Shown here piece by piece: positions 7,976 through 17,872 of a stretch of 43,482 bases of DNA. Below the pieces are notes generated by a model that saw only the letters and a list, made by a program, of their open reading frames with translations, did not search any database and had not been told where the DNA came from. Position 1 is the first letter of the stretch. Every line of letters begins with the position of its first letter. The position numbers and the translations under genes were made by a program. The DNA comes from an uncultured Muribaculaceae bacterium (GTDB lineage Bacteria > Bacteroidota > Bacteroidia > Bacteroidales > Muribaculaceae). The stretch spans positions 1 to 43,482 of the forward strand of contig CAJUOB010000024.1 of NCBI GenBank assembly GCA_910587915.1, read 5' to 3'.

Positions 7976-10288
7976 ATGCCTCTCCAAGACGATTATCTGT
8001 CGCAGCTCAATCCGCAGCAGCGTGCGGCTGTCGAATATCTTGATGGGCCCGAACTGGTGATAGCCGGTGCGGGCTCAGGTAAGACACGCGTGCTTACCTA
8101 CAAGATTGTGCATTTGCTTGCCAACGGACATGCTCCCGGCCGTATACTTGCGTTGACATTCACCAATAAGGCTGCGCGCGAAATGCGGGAACGCATATGC
8201 TCGCTGGTGGGTGAGACCACGGCTTCCCGGCTGTGGATGGGTACTTTCCATTCCATATTCTCGCGATTCCTGCGCTTGTATGCCGACCGTATCGGGTTTT
8301 CGCCGAATTTCACCATCTACGATACGTCGGATTCCAAATCGCTCATAAAGAGTATCGTACGCGAGCTAAAGCTGGATGACAAACTGTACACTCCCGGAAA
8401 GGTGCTTGGCGCTATCTCGCAGGCGAAGAACAATCTGTATTCTCCCGAGGACTATGCCGCCGATCGTCAGCTTGTGCGCAGTGATGCCGATGGCGGCCGT
8501 GGACGGATATATGAGGTTTTCAAGATCTATCGCGACCGATGCCGTATAGCCGGAGCAATGGATTTCGATGACCTGCTGTACTATACCAATGTGCTGATGC
8601 GCGACAATCCCGATGTGCTTGAGCACTTCAGCAATCATTTCAGCTATGTGCTTGTCGATGAGTATCAGGATACCAACTTTGCCCAGCATCTTATAGTGCG
8701 GCAGCTATGCGGACAGAAAAAACAGCTATGTGTCGTTGGCGACGATGCGCAGAGCATATATTCCTTCCGTGGCGCTAACATACGCAATATTCTGGACTTC
8801 AAGAAGTCATTCCCGGAACAGCGGATATTCAAACTTGAAGAAAACTACCGCTCTACCCGCAATATTATCGGGGCTGCCAATTCATTGATTGCGGTGAATA
8901 AGGAGCAGATACCCAAGCAGGTATTTTCCAATAAGGATGATGGTGAGCGGATCGAGATTGTGGAGTCGTACAATGAGTATGAGGAAGCATATGCAGTGGC
9001 GGCGCGGATAGCGCAAGTACGCATGCGCTATAAGGCTCCATTGGGTGAGATTGCCGTTCTGTACCGTACGAATGCCCAGAGCCGTGTGATAGAGGAGGCA
9101 CTACGTAACCGCAATCTTGCCTATCGTGTGTTCGGTGGCCTGGCATTCTATCAGCGCAAGGAAGTGAAGGATGCCGTGTGCTATTTCCGTCTGGCGGTAA
9201 ATCCCGATGATGACGAGGCTTTGCGTCGAGTAATCAATACACCCAAGCGTGGGATTGGTGATACAACGGTGAATAAACTGGTGTCTGCTGCTGTTGCCAC
9301 TGGGACGAGTATGTACCGTGTGCTATGCGATCCTGAAAGTAGCGGCTTGGCTGTCAACAAGGGCACATTAGGAAAACTCAGAGCTTTTTCTGATCTCATA
9401 ACTTCTTTTGTACGCCTCAATAATGATGGTGCCGATGCTCTCGTGCTTGCAAAAAAGATATATGAAGGGACCGGATTGCTTAAGGAGTATATGAGCGACA
9501 GCACTCCCGAAACCATCAGCAAGCGAGACAACCTGCTTGAACTCATGAATGCGGTGGAGAATTTCACTGCCACTGCCAAGGAGCAAGCGAGTGAGCATAC
9601 CGGAATGTCGGATTTTCTTGCAGAAGTGTCGTTGCTCACTGATCAGGATACTGCCGAGGTGGGCGATGATTCGATAACTCTGATGACTATCCACTCAGCC
9701 AAGGGTCTTGAGTTTGACTGCGTATTCATTGTCGGGGCCGAAGAGGAGCTTTTCCCTTCGGGTATGTGCAAGACCAATTCTGAGATAGAGGAAGAGCGGC
9801 GTCTTATGTATGTGGCAATTACCCGCGCGCGCCGTTTCTGCATGATAAGCTATGCAGCACGGCGCACTGTCAACGGGCAGATGGCCAACCGTGTGCCATC
9901 GCGCTTCATTGCTGAAATAGACCGTCGGTTCCTGCGGAATATAGCAGGGTCGAGCCGCACGGATTACTATAAGCCCAAGCCTACGTCGTATCATAGGCCG
10001 GAACCTGCATCTGCGGCTGCTCCACGCCGTGTGGTGATAAATACAGAGACAACAGTCGCTCGCGAAGCGGCGCCCCCCAAGGCGTCGACAGCGCCTCCCG
10101 GATGTGTTCTTCATAAGGCGTCGGAACTTTCCGTCGGCATGAGAGTATTCCATCCGGTGTTCATGAATGGTGTTATAACACAGGTCGATACCGATAGTCC
10201 CGACCATCGTATTGCCGTGCGTTTCGATTCCGACGAGCAAGTGCGCAAGCTACTTCTCAAATTTGCAAAATTTCAAATCCTCTCATAA
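7976..10288 (+). CDS. UvrD/PcrA-type superfamily I DNA helicase
   Basis: A 770-residue ATP-dependent 3'-5' helicase of the UvrD/PcrA group, acting in nucleotide excision and mismatch repair and in removing proteins from DNA. Visible motifs are Q-motif LNPQQRAAVE (11-20), Walker A GAGSGKT (31-37), Walker B VDEYQDT (227-233), GDDAQSIYSFRGA, and the C-terminal helicase motif VMTIHSAKGLEF-like LMTIHSAKGLEF. After a proline/alanine-rich linker (about 665-710) comes a Tudor-like end (VGMRVFHPVFMNGVI...), as in PcrA. It is full length. It starts 5 nt after the DUF4250 gene, and nspC follows 6 nt after its stop. Naming it pcrA rather than uvrD would need a tree. Confidence 0.94.
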   Translation: MPLQDDYLSQLNPQQRAAVEYLDGPELVIAGAGSGKTRVLTYKIVHLLANGHAPGRILALTFTNKAAREMRERICSLVGETTASRLWMGTFHSIFSRFLRLYADRIGFSPNFTIYDTSDSKSLIKSIVRELKLDDKLYTPGKVLGAISQAKNNLYSPEDYAADRQLVRSDADGGRGRIYEVFKIYRDRCRIAGAMDFDDLLYYTNVLMRDNPDVLEHFSNHFSYVLVDEYQDTNFAQHLIVRQLCGQKKQLCVVGDDAQSIYSFRGANIRNILDFKKSFPEQRIFKLEENYRSTRNIIGAANSLIAVNKEQIPKQVFSNKDDGERIEIVESYNEYEEAYAVAARIAQVRMRYKAPLGEIAVLYRTNAQSRVIEEALRNRNLAYRVFGGLAFYQRKEVKDAVCYFRLAVNPDDDEALRRVINTPKRGIGDTTVNKLVSAAVATGTSMYRVLCDPESSGLAVNKGTLGKLRAFSDLITSFVRLNNDGADALVLAKKIYEGTGLLKEYMSDSTPETISKRDNLLELMNAVENFTATAKEQASEHTGMSDFLAEVSLLTDQDTAEVGDDSITLMTIHSAKGLEFDCVFIVGAEEELFPSGMCKTNSEIEEERRLMYVAITRARRFCMISYAARRTVNGQMANRVPSRFIAEIDRRFLRNIAGSSRTDYYKPKPTSYHRPEPASAAAPRRVVINTETTVAREAAPPKASTAPPGCVLHKASELSVGMRVFHPVFMNGVITQVDTDSPDHRIAVRFDSDEQVRKLLLKFAKFQILS

Positions 10289-10294
10289 AATAAG

Positions 10295-11428
10295 ATGACC
10301 GAGAACGACCTCCCCACTCCTTTTTTCATAGTATACGAAGACCGTCTGCGTGCTAATCTTGAACTGATTTCCGAAGTCGGACGGCTTTCGGGTGCCGACA
10401 TTATCATGGCGTTCAAGGCCAATGCCTTGTGGCGCACATTCGATATAGTGAGAGAATATTGCCGTAACTGCACGGCCAGTTCGGTCAATGAGCTGATGCT
10501 TGGAGCGGAGTATATGGGCGGAGAGATACATTCGTTCACGCCGGCTTATACGGATGCGAATATCGATACATTTCTCCGGTTGAGTTCGCATATTACGTTT
10601 AATTCTCTAAGCCAGTATGCCCGTTTTGCCGACAAGGTTGCCGCCTCGTCGGCGAGCGCCGGATTGCGTGTGAATCCCAAGTGTTCGGTTATAGATACTG
10701 ATCTTTACAATCCGGCGCTTCCCGGTTCGAGGTTCGGTGTGGATGCGGGCGCTCTTTCCGAGGGGCTTCCTGCGGGTATTGAAGGATTGCATTTCCATGC
10801 TCTCTGTGAGTCCTCGAGCTATGATCTGGAGAAAGTGCTCGGAGCTTTTGAGGCTTCTTTCGGCCATCTGTTCCCTTCTTTGAAATGGGTGAATATGGGT
10901 GGAGGCCACCTTATGACGCGTTCGGACTATGACACGGCGCATCTTATAAAGCTGATCAATGATTTTCGTGCGCGGCATCCTCATCTGCAGGTGGTGATGG
11001 AGCCTGGCAGCGCTTTTACATGGCGCACCGGCGACTTGGTTGCCTCGGTGGTCGATATTGTGTGCAACGATGGTGTGACAACGGCTATACTCGATGTGTC
11101 GTTCGCATGCCATATGCCGGACACTCTCGAGATGCCATACCGCCCGGCACTGCGCGAAGAGGTGCCTGCGGAACAATCGACAGGGGTAGCATATCGTCTG
11201 GGGGGCAATTCGTGTCTCAGCGGTGATTTTATGGGCGATTATTATTTTGCCAGGCCACTTGAAGTCGGTGATCGGATCACTTTGTGCGATATGAACCACT
11301 ACACGACGGTGAAAACCACCATGTTCAACGGCGTGCATCATCCCGACATGGTGCTGTGCCGCCGTGACGGTGAGTGCGAGTATCTGCGACGTTTTGATTA
11401 TGAGGATTATAAAAACCGAATGAGCTGA
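10295..11428 (+). CDS. nspC: carboxynorspermidine decarboxylase NspC
   Basis: NspC decarboxylates carboxynorspermidine or carboxyspermidine in the alternative polyamine route common in Bacteroidetes and Vibrio. It is a fold-III PLP enzyme. The PLP-binding lysine is K41 in MAFKANALW, followed by SSVNEL and later by the glycine-rich MGGGH and the EPGSAF phosphate-binding segments. The 377-residue length is normal. A partner carboxyspermidine dehydrogenase gene is not in this window. Its stop overlaps the glycosyltransferase start by one base (TGATG), and the helicase gene ends 6 nt upstream, so it is part of a long plus-strand operon of unrelated functions. Confidence 0.94.
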   Translation: MTENDLPTPFFIVYEDRLRANLELISEVGRLSGADIIMAFKANALWRTFDIVREYCRNCTASSVNELMLGAEYMGGEIHSFTPAYTDANIDTFLRLSSHITFNSLSQYARFADKVAASSASAGLRVNPKCSVIDTDLYNPALPGSRFGVDAGALSEGLPAGIEGLHFHALCESSSYDLEKVLGAFEASFGHLFPSLKWVNMGGGHLMTRSDYDTAHLIKLINDFRARHPHLQVVMEPGSAFTWRTGDLVASVVDIVCNDGVTTAILDVSFACHMPDTLEMPYRPALREEVPAEQSTGVAYRLGGNSCLSGDFMGDYYFARPLEVGDRITLCDMNHYTTVKTTMFNGVHHPDMVLCRRDGECEYLRRFDYEDYKNRMS

Positions 11429-12435
11429 TGGCACCACGTTTCTCTATCATAGTGCCGGTGTACAACCGACCCACAGAAGTCGACGACCTTGTGGAAAGTC
11501 TAATAGCCCAGACCAACCGGGATTTCGAACTTGTGATATGCGAGGACGGTTCTACCGATCCGTGCAAGAGCATAGTGGATAACGCTGTGGAATTCCGAGG
11601 GTTGAATGCCAAGTACTTCTATAAAGAGAACGAGGGCCGGTCGATAGCGAGAAACTACGCTATGGAGCGGGCAGAAGGGGAGTATTTCATTTTTTTCGAC
11701 TCCGACTGTGTGATACCGCCCGATTATTTCGAGATCCTAAGCAGGGAGCTCGACAGCCATCCTCTTGATTGCTTCGGTGGCCCTGATGCAGCCAACGATT
11801 CTTTCTCGGATACCCAGAAAGCTATCAACTATTCGATGACCTCGTTTCTGACGACGGGAGGAATACGAGGCGGCAAGATTAGTCTGGAGAAGTTCACTCC
11901 CCGTACTTTCAACATGGGCTTCTCGCGCCGTGTGTACGAAACGGTAGGCGGTTTCCGCGAGATGTTCTCGGAAGATATCGATATGAGCACCCGCATACGC
12001 CAGGCCGGGTTTTCCATAGGGCTTATACGTCCGGCTGCCGTATGGCATAAGCGTCGAGTGGATTTCAGGAAATTTTTCCGTCAGGTATATGTCTTCGGCA
12101 TGTCGCGTGTAACTCTGAAGTTGCTCTACCCGGGTTCTCTTAAAGCTGTGCATCTGTTGCCGGCGGTGTTTGTACTTGGCTCGTTGATGTTGATATTGCT
12201 GGGCATATTTGTGTCGCCATGGTTCCTACTGCCATTGGGAGTTTATTTTGTGGCAGTATTTGCCGGCGCGCTTATGGCCACACGTTCGCTCAAAGTATCA
12301 CTTCTGGCTGTTCCGGCTGCAATCATACAACTCGGAGGCTATGGTCTCGGCTTTATAAATGCTTATACCCGCAAGATCATTATGGGACGAGGCCGTGATA
12401 TAGACCAGGAAATATCCATACGCAAGGGCAAATGA
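11428..12435 (+). CDS. family 2 glycosyltransferase, membrane-anchored
   Basis: A 335-residue GT-A fold transferase. The nucleotide-sugar site shows as ICEDGSTD (residues 37-44) and the metal-binding DxD as FFDSD (D91, D93). A conserved EDIDMSTRIRQAG segment marks the acceptor/base region. After the catalytic domain there are two to three hydrophobic helices (about 240-312), so it acts at the cytoplasmic membrane, probably in polysaccharide, LPS or glycolipid synthesis. Donor and acceptor are unknown. Its start overlaps the nspC stop and its own stop overlaps the radC start (ATGA), implying coupled translation. Confidence 0.9.
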   Translation: MAPRFSIIVPVYNRPTEVDDLVESLIAQTNRDFELVICEDGSTDPCKSIVDNAVEFRGLNAKYFYKENEGRSIARNYAMERAEGEYFIFFDSDCVIPPDYFEILSRELDSHPLDCFGGPDAANDSFSDTQKAINYSMTSFLTTGGIRGGKISLEKFTPRTFNMGFSRRVYETVGGFREMFSEDIDMSTRIRQAGFSIGLIRPAAVWHKRRVDFRKFFRQVYVFGMSRVTLKLLYPGSLKAVHLLPAVFVLGSLMLILLGIFVSPWFLLPLGVYFVAVFAGALMATRSLKVSLLAVPAAIIQLGGYGLGFINAYTRKIIMGRGRDIDQEISIRKGK

Positions 12436-13148
12436 ATGAGCAGACAAATACAGCCGCCGGAATGCTGATAGCTCAGATGCCGGAAGCGGATCGCCCGCGC
12501 GAGAAAGCTCTCCGTAACGGTATAAAGAGTCTTACCGATGCCGAGCTTATGGCTATTATTTTCGGAACCGGTATAAAGGGCAAGAGTGTGGTGCAACTGT
12601 GTGCTGAAATACTCGATGAATACAAGGGTCATCTGTCGAAGATCACGGCCATGGACGCGCGTGAATTCATGAAGCGTCACAAGGGCATAGGCCCGGCTAA
12701 GGCCTTGACTTTCATAGCCGCACTCGAGCTTGGTGCGCGTGCTGCAGCTGATGCCGTGGCTGTGGAAGATCCGCAGATGACGACATCGCAGGCGGCCTAT
12801 GACTACATGTACCGCTGCCTGAGCGAGCTCGATCACGAGGAGTTCTGGGTGCTTCTGCTGAAGCGTAATCTTAAACCGCTGCGCGAATTCAAGGCAGGGC
12901 AAGGGGGACTGGCGGAAACTGTGGTAGATATCCGGTTGCTGATGCGTGAGGCCCTTTTAGCGAAGGCTTCGGCCATGATTCTATTCCATAACCATCCATC
13001 GGGGCAGTTGAAGCCAAGCCAGCAGGATATAAATCTTACGCGCCGCATCGTGGACGCGGCGCGATATTTCGATATCCGTGTGCTCGACCATATTGTGGTG
13101 GGCTCCACGGGCTATCTATCGTTCAACGACGAAGGTCTTATGCCATGA
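12432..13148 (+). CDS. radC: RadC/JAB domain protein
   Basis: A 238-residue protein with an N-terminal helix-hairpin-helix-like UPF0758 region (KGIGPAKAL, about 84-92) and a C-terminal JAB/MPN domain. The JAMM metal site is intact: HNHPSG (H186, H188) and D199. RadC proteins are linked historically to DNA repair but their enzymatic role is unsettled. The gene overlaps the glycosyltransferase by 4 nt. At its 3' end it runs 11 nt into the end of hutI on the other strand, so the two convergent transcripts must overlap. Confidence 0.94.
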   Translation: MNEQTNTAAGMLIAQMPEADRPREKALRNGIKSLTDAELMAIIFGTGIKGKSVVQLCAEILDEYKGHLSKITAMDAREFMKRHKGIGPAKALTFIAALELGARAAADAVAVEDPQMTTSQAAYDYMYRCLSELDHEEFWVLLLKRNLKPLREFKAGQGGLAETVVDIRLLMREALLAKASAMILFHNHPSGQLKPSQQDINLTRRIVDAARYFDIRVLDHIVVGSTGYLSFNDEGLMP

Positions 13149-14379
13149 ATTTTCCGCGCAGGCATACGCGGTCGATCCATGGTTCGGTGTAGGCATATGG
13201 CATATATGCCAGCGATGGCATGGGGCGTGTGATGACAAAAGATGCGTCGCGTCCGATGCCGATAGCGCCGGTGATATTGCCAAGTTCCATGGCAGCCGCA
13301 CCGTTCAAGGTACATGCGGCCAGTGCTTCCGCCGGTGTCAATTTCATCTTTATACAGCCAAGAGCCATAACGAAGCGCATGTCGCCTGAAGGCGATGAGC
13401 CGGGATTGTAGTCGCTTGCCAGTGCTACAGGGAGCCCTGCATCTACGGCCATACGTGCAGGTGCATATGGCATGCCGAGGAAGAATGATGCACCGGGCAG
13501 CATTGTCGGAATCGTGGATGAGGTGCGAAGCACATCGATTTCGGCCGCACCCATGCGCTCGAGATGATCGACCGACACAGCGGAACGGCTTACTCCGGCT
13601 TGTACGCCGCCCGAGCAATCGAGCTCGTTGGCATGGATTTTTGGTTTCATTCCGTACTTTGCCGCCGCATCGAGTATGCGAAGGGTTTCGTCGACGGTGA
13701 AAAAACCACGGTCGCAGAAAACATCGACATAGTCGGCGAGGCCTTCGGCAGCGACGGCCGGCAACATATCGGCTATGAGCATGTAGACATATTCAGCCTG
13801 TCGTCCGGTATATGCCCGTCCGACTGCATGAGCGCCAAGAAATGTGATTTTCACACGAGCATCGAGGGCTTCACGCATGCGGGCGGCTACTCTGAGCATC
13901 TTCACTTCCGATGCTGTGTCGAGACCGTATCCGCTTTTAATTTCCATGGCTCCGGTTCCTTTGGCTATCATCTGCCGAGCCCGCGCCATGGCGCTTTCGA
14001 ATAGGTTGGCTTCGCTTGCCTTAGCTACGCGGTCGGCGGAGTTGAGTATGCCGCCACCGTTCTGAGCTATTTCTTCGTAGCTCAGGCCGCGGATTTTGTC
14101 GAGAAACTCGCCCTCGCGGCTGCCGGCATATATTATATGTGTATGAGAATCGCAGAAGGCCGGTATTACGAGACCACCGTGTGCATCGATAGTTTCTTCT
14201 TGGGCAAGCGCATCGGACGAAAGGTCGCACATTGAGCCATAGGCGGCTATTTTGTCGCCATCGACACGAATCCATGCATTATCGATGCTCTGATGGCCGG
14301 TTTCCATGTCGTGGCCCGCAAGGCGTGTCACGCCTTGCGGTACGATCATGTGAAGTGTGGCGATATTTACAATGTACAT
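13138..14379 (-). CDS. hutI: imidazolonepropionase HutI
   Basis: Third step of histidine degradation: opens 4-imidazolone-5-propionate to N-formimino-glutamate. It is a 413-residue metal-dependent amidohydrolase with the first metal site HTH (H79, H81), the substrate-pocket loop LGAHAVG, the IHANE motif, the SVDHLERM histidine and ALASDYNPG near the C-terminal end of the barrel. The frame is open far upstream within hutH, but ATG 14379 gives the normal N-terminus (MYIVNIATLH) and overlaps the hutH stop by 13 nt. It is the last gene of the hut operon, and its 3' end overlaps radC by 11 nt. Confidence 0.95.
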   Translation of the reverse strand: MYIVNIATLHMIVPQGVTRLAGHDMETGHQSIDNAWIRVDGDKIAAYGSMCDLSSDALAQEETIDAHGGLVIPAFCDSHTHIIYAGSREGEFLDKIRGLSYEEIAQNGGGILNSADRVAKASEANLFESAMARARQMIAKGTGAMEIKSGYGLDTASEVKMLRVAARMREALDARVKITFLGAHAVGRAYTGRQAEYVYMLIADMLPAVAAEGLADYVDVFCDRGFFTVDETLRILDAAAKYGMKPKIHANELDCSGGVQAGVSRSAVSVDHLERMGAAEIDVLRTSSTIPTMLPGASFFLGMPYAPARMAVDAGLPVALASDYNPGSSPSGDMRFVMALGCIKMKLTPAEALAACTLNGAAAMELGNITGAIGIGRDASFVITRPMPSLAYMPYAYTEPWIDRVCLRGKFMA

Positions 14380-15854
14380 TGTTCCACAAATTTGATTGAA
14401 CGGTCGAGAAGAGGCGACATCACGGTATCGACATCGACAAAGGGCACGACTTTGCGGAAGGCTTCGTAGAGCTCCTCGATTTTTGCGCTTGAGCGGAGTG
14501 GGCGACGGAAGTCGAGTGCCTGAGCAGCTGCCATGAGTTCGATGCCGAGCACACGGGCGGTGTTGTCGGTGACACGTATCAGTTTTGTGGCCGAATTGGC
14601 GCCCATAGATACGTGGTCTTCCTGTCCTTGCGAAGAGGGTATGCTGTCGCAGCTGGTTGGCCAGCAAAGACCTTTGCTCTGGTTCACAATCGATGCGGCT
14701 GCGTACTGGGTGATCATGAAACCACTGTTAAGACCGGGTTTGGCCACGAGGAAAGAGGGCAGACCACGTGTGCCACCTATAAGTTTGTAGATGCGGCGCT
14801 CCGATATGTTGGATAGCTCGGTCATTGCCAGTGCGAGGTAGTCCATAGGCATGGCTATTGGTTCGCCATGGAAATTACCGGCAGATACAATGAGATCATC
14901 GTCGGGGAATATGGTCGGATTGTCGGTGGGGCTGTTTATCTCGTTTGTGAGTTTCTGCTCCACGAACTCGATTGCATCGACAACGGCGCCGTGCACCTGA
15001 GGAATGCAACGGAAAGAATAAGGATCCTGCACGTGCTCCTTGTGACGGGCTATGAGGTCGCTGCCAAGAAGCAGAGAACGCATGTCGGCGGCGACTTGTA
15101 TCTGACCGCTCTGGTGGCGGACTTCGTTGACCTGACTTCCAAAGGGTTCGATACGACCGTCGAAAGCGTCGAGCGACATTGCCGCGATGGCATTGGCTGC
15201 ATTGAGTAGTTTCTTGGCTTTGTGCAGAGCTGTGACACCATGTGCCGACATGAACTGTGTTCCGTTGAGCAGGGCCAGGCCTTCTTTAGACATGAGTGAA
15301 ATGGGCGCCCATCCTTTTTCTGCAAGTACATCGGCTGCCGGACGCACAACGCCATCGACTTCTACTTTGCCCTCGCCAATCAGAGGCAGGCACATATTGG
15401 CCAACGGTGCGAGGTCGCCGGAAGCTCCAAGCGAGCCCTGGGAGTATACTACAGGTACAATTCCGGCATTGAAGAGATCTACTAGACGTTCGACAGTGGC
15501 GAGTTGTACCCCTGAATTGCCATAGCTCAGCGATATTATCTTGAGGAGCATCATGGTACGCACTATCTTCGATGGCACACGCTCGCCAACGCCGCAGGCA
15601 TGCGACTTCACAAGGTTTTCCTGAAGTTGCTGCAGATCATCGTGATTGATCGATATATTGCATAGCGAGCCAAAACCGGTGGTGATGCCGTAGAGAGGTT
15701 CGCGGCATGAGGCTATTTTTGTATCGAGATATTCGCGGCATCGGCGTATGAGTTTTTTCGACTCATCGCTGAGTGATATCTTGGTGCCGTTTTCGACGAT
15801 TGAGCATACTTCGTCGATGCTTATATGTGCGGGGGATATGTGAAATGTTTTCAT
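14367..15854 (-). CDS. hutH: histidine ammonia-lyase HutH
   Basis: First step of histidine use: deaminates L-histidine to trans-urocanate with no added cofactor. The enzyme makes its own MIO electrophile from the tripeptide ASG, here A144-S145-G146 inside GSLGASGDLAPLAN. The YGITTGFGSL motif (about 55-64) supplies the catalytic tyrosine. The 495-residue length is normal. The gene is in the minus-strand ftcD-hutU-hutH-hutI operon. Its ATG overlaps the hutU stop by 4 nt and its stop overlaps hutI by 13 nt. Confidence 0.97.
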   Translation of the reverse strand: MKTFHISPAHISIDEVCSIVENGTKISLSDESKKLIRRCREYLDTKIASCREPLYGITTGFGSLCNISINHDDLQQLQENLVKSHACGVGERVPSKIVRTMMLLKIISLSYGNSGVQLATVERLVDLFNAGIVPVVYSQGSLGASGDLAPLANMCLPLIGEGKVEVDGVVRPAADVLAEKGWAPISLMSKEGLALLNGTQFMSAHGVTALHKAKKLLNAANAIAAMSLDAFDGRIEPFGSQVNEVRHQSGQIQVAADMRSLLLGSDLIARHKEHVQDPYSFRCIPQVHGAVVDAIEFVEQKLTNEINSPTDNPTIFPDDDLIVSAGNFHGEPIAMPMDYLALAMTELSNISERRIYKLIGGTRGLPSFLVAKPGLNSGFMITQYAAASIVNQSKGLCWPTSCDSIPSSQGQEDHVSMGANSATKLIRVTDNTARVLGIELMAAAQALDFRRPLRSSAKIEELYEAFRKVVPFVDVDTVMSPLLDRSIKFVEQCTL

Positions 15855-17863
15855 TTGAGGGCGTTTTCAATTGTTTCGTCGGATGCAAAGTTGGGAAGGG
15901 TTACGGTGAGTCCGGGCGTACGTTCCATTTCCCGGCGGATGGCATCGTAGGCACCTTTATTTCGAGCCCAGCTTCGACGGGCTATTCCATTGTTTACGTC
16001 CCACAGGAGCATACGGCCGATGCGTTTGTCGGCTTCGGGACTACCGTCGATAACCATTCCGAAGCCTCCATTCATCACTTCGCCCCAGCCGACACCGCCG
16101 CCATTGTGCAGGGATACCCATGTTGCGCCACGGAAAGAGTCGCCGATGACATTGTGCACTGCCATGTCGGCTGTGAACTGCGATCCGTCGTATATATTCG
16201 ATGTCTCGCGATATGGGGAGTCGGTGCCTGATACGTCGTGGTGGTCGCGACCTAATACGACCGGTGCCGATATCTCGCCGCGACGAATGGCGTCGTTAAA
16301 TGCCAGAGCTATTTTGGTGCGCCCTTCGGAATCGGCGTAGAGTATTCGTGCCTGGGAGCCTACGACCAGTCGGTTGGCGCCTGCTTCCTTGATCCAATGG
16401 ATGTTGTCGTCGAGCTGTCCTTTGATATCATCGGGAGCTGTGGCGCGGATTTCCTCGAGTACACGGGCAGCTATACGGTCGGTAGCTTCGAGATCGGCAG
16501 GGTTGCCCGAAGTGCATACCCAACGGAATGGACCGAAGCCATAGTCGAAGAAGAGCGGTCCCATGATGTCCTGCACGTAGGATGGATAGCGGAAGCGACC
16601 GTCGGCCCCATTGACATCAGCACCGGCACGCGATGCTTCGAGAAGGAATGCATTGCCATAATCGAAGAAATACATGCCACGGTCGGCAAGTCGGTTGATA
16701 GCCGCTACCTGTCTGCGGAGCGATTCCTGGACGCGGCGTTTGAATTCCTCGGGATTCTCGGCCATCATGGCCTTGGATTCCTCGAAAGAGAGACCGACGG
16801 GGTAGTATCCACCGGCCCATGGATTGTGCAGGGATGTCTGGTCGGAGCCAAGTTCGACGTCAATTCCTTCATCAGCGAGACGCTCCCATAGGTCGACTAC
16901 ATTGCCCAAGTATGCCACAGACAGTGGTTTGCGCTCTGCGCGTGCCTGCTGAGCACGGGCTATGAGCTGATCGAGAGAGTCGTATACTTCGTCGACCCAT
17001 CCTTGGCTGTGACGTGTCTCCACGGCTTTAGGATTGATCTCGGCAACGATGCTGACAACACCTGCGATGTTTCCTGCTTTGGGCTGAGCTCCCGACATGC
17101 CACCGAGGCCTGCGCTGACAAAGAGCATGCCACCAAGATCCTTGCGGCCCGGCGAAAGGTGGCGGCGTCCGGCATTGAGCACCGTTATGGTGGTGCCATG
17201 GACGATTCCCTGAGGGCCGATATACATGTATGACCCGGCTGTCATCTGGCCATACTGGCTCACACCGAGTGCGTTGAAGCGTTCCCAATCGTCGGGCTTG
17301 GAGTAGTTTGGAATTACCATGCCATTTGTCACCACTACGCGAGGAGCCTCTGGATGCGACGGGAAGAGGCCAAGAGGATGGCCGGAGTACATGACAAGAG
17401 TCTGCTCATCGGTCATTTCGCTCAGATAGCGCATGGTGAGAAGATATTGAGCCCAATTCTGGAATACGGCACCATTTCCTCCATACGTTATCAGTTCGTG
17501 TGGATGCTGTGCGACGGCGGGGTCGAGATTGTTCTGAATCATCATCATGATCGCAGCAGCCTGTCGCGAACGGGCCGGATATTCATCGATCGGACGCGCG
17601 TACATAGCGTAGTCGGGACGGTAGCGGTACATGTATATGCGTCCGTAGGTGCGGAGTTCTTCGGCAAATTCAGGTGCAAGGAGGGCATGTTGCTCTGCCG
17701 GGAAATAGCGCAATGCATTGCGCAGTGCGAGTTTTTCTTCCTCGGGCGAAAGAATTTTTTTTCGACGGGGAGCATGGTTCACCGTTGTATCGTAGGCTTT
17801 TGGAGCCGGCGGTGTGGCGGGAATGCCAGCCGATATGGCTTGGCGGAATTCTTTATCGGTCAT
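15851..17863 (-). CDS. hutU: urocanate hydratase HutU, long form
   Basis: Second step: hydrates urocanate to imidazolone propionate using tightly bound NAD+. At 670 residues it is longer than the roughly 550-residue proteobacterial enzyme, and it resembles the long Bacteroidetes-type urocanase. Landmarks are the early GGNGAVFQNWAQY segment, VSAGLGGMSGAQPKA (NAD-binding glycine cluster), the DQTSLHNPW motif and the C-terminal SLHNGGGVGWGE loop. Its ATG is 9 nt after the ftcD stop and its stop overlaps hutH by 4 nt. Confidence 0.96.
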   Translation of the reverse strand: MTDKEFRQAISAGIPATPPAPKAYDTTVNHAPRRKKILSPEEEKLALRNALRYFPAEQHALLAPEFAEELRTYGRIYMYRYRPDYAMYARPIDEYPARSRQAAAIMMMIQNNLDPAVAQHPHELITYGGNGAVFQNWAQYLLTMRYLSEMTDEQTLVMYSGHPLGLFPSHPEAPRVVVTNGMVIPNYSKPDDWERFNALGVSQYGQMTAGSYMYIGPQGIVHGTTITVLNAGRRHLSPGRKDLGGMLFVSAGLGGMSGAQPKAGNIAGVVSIVAEINPKAVETRHSQGWVDEVYDSLDQLIARAQQARAERKPLSVAYLGNVVDLWERLADEGIDVELGSDQTSLHNPWAGGYYPVGLSFEESKAMMAENPEEFKRRVQESLRRQVAAINRLADRGMYFFDYGNAFLLEASRAGADVNGADGRFRYPSYVQDIMGPLFFDYGFGPFRWVCTSGNPADLEATDRIAARVLEEIRATAPDDIKGQLDDNIHWIKEAGANRLVVGSQARILYADSEGRTKIALAFNDAIRRGEISAPVVLGRDHHDVSGTDSPYRETSNIYDGSQFTADMAVHNVIGDSFRGATWVSLHNGGGVGWGEVMNGGFGMVIDGSPEADKRIGRMLLWDVNNGIARRSWARNKGAYDAIRREMERTPGLTVTLPNFASDETIENALK

Positions 17864-17872
17864 GAGATTGGT

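Noticed and set aside
4127..13170. A 14-base match between the thiL upstream region (4127-4140) and the 3' end of hutI (near 13157-13170)
   Set aside because: A shared 14-mer is expected by chance in a window this long, and the flanks do not match.
14380..14667. Upstream extension of the hutI frame
   Set aside because: It lies wholly within hutH, which has the normal C-terminus there; the hutI family start is at 14379.
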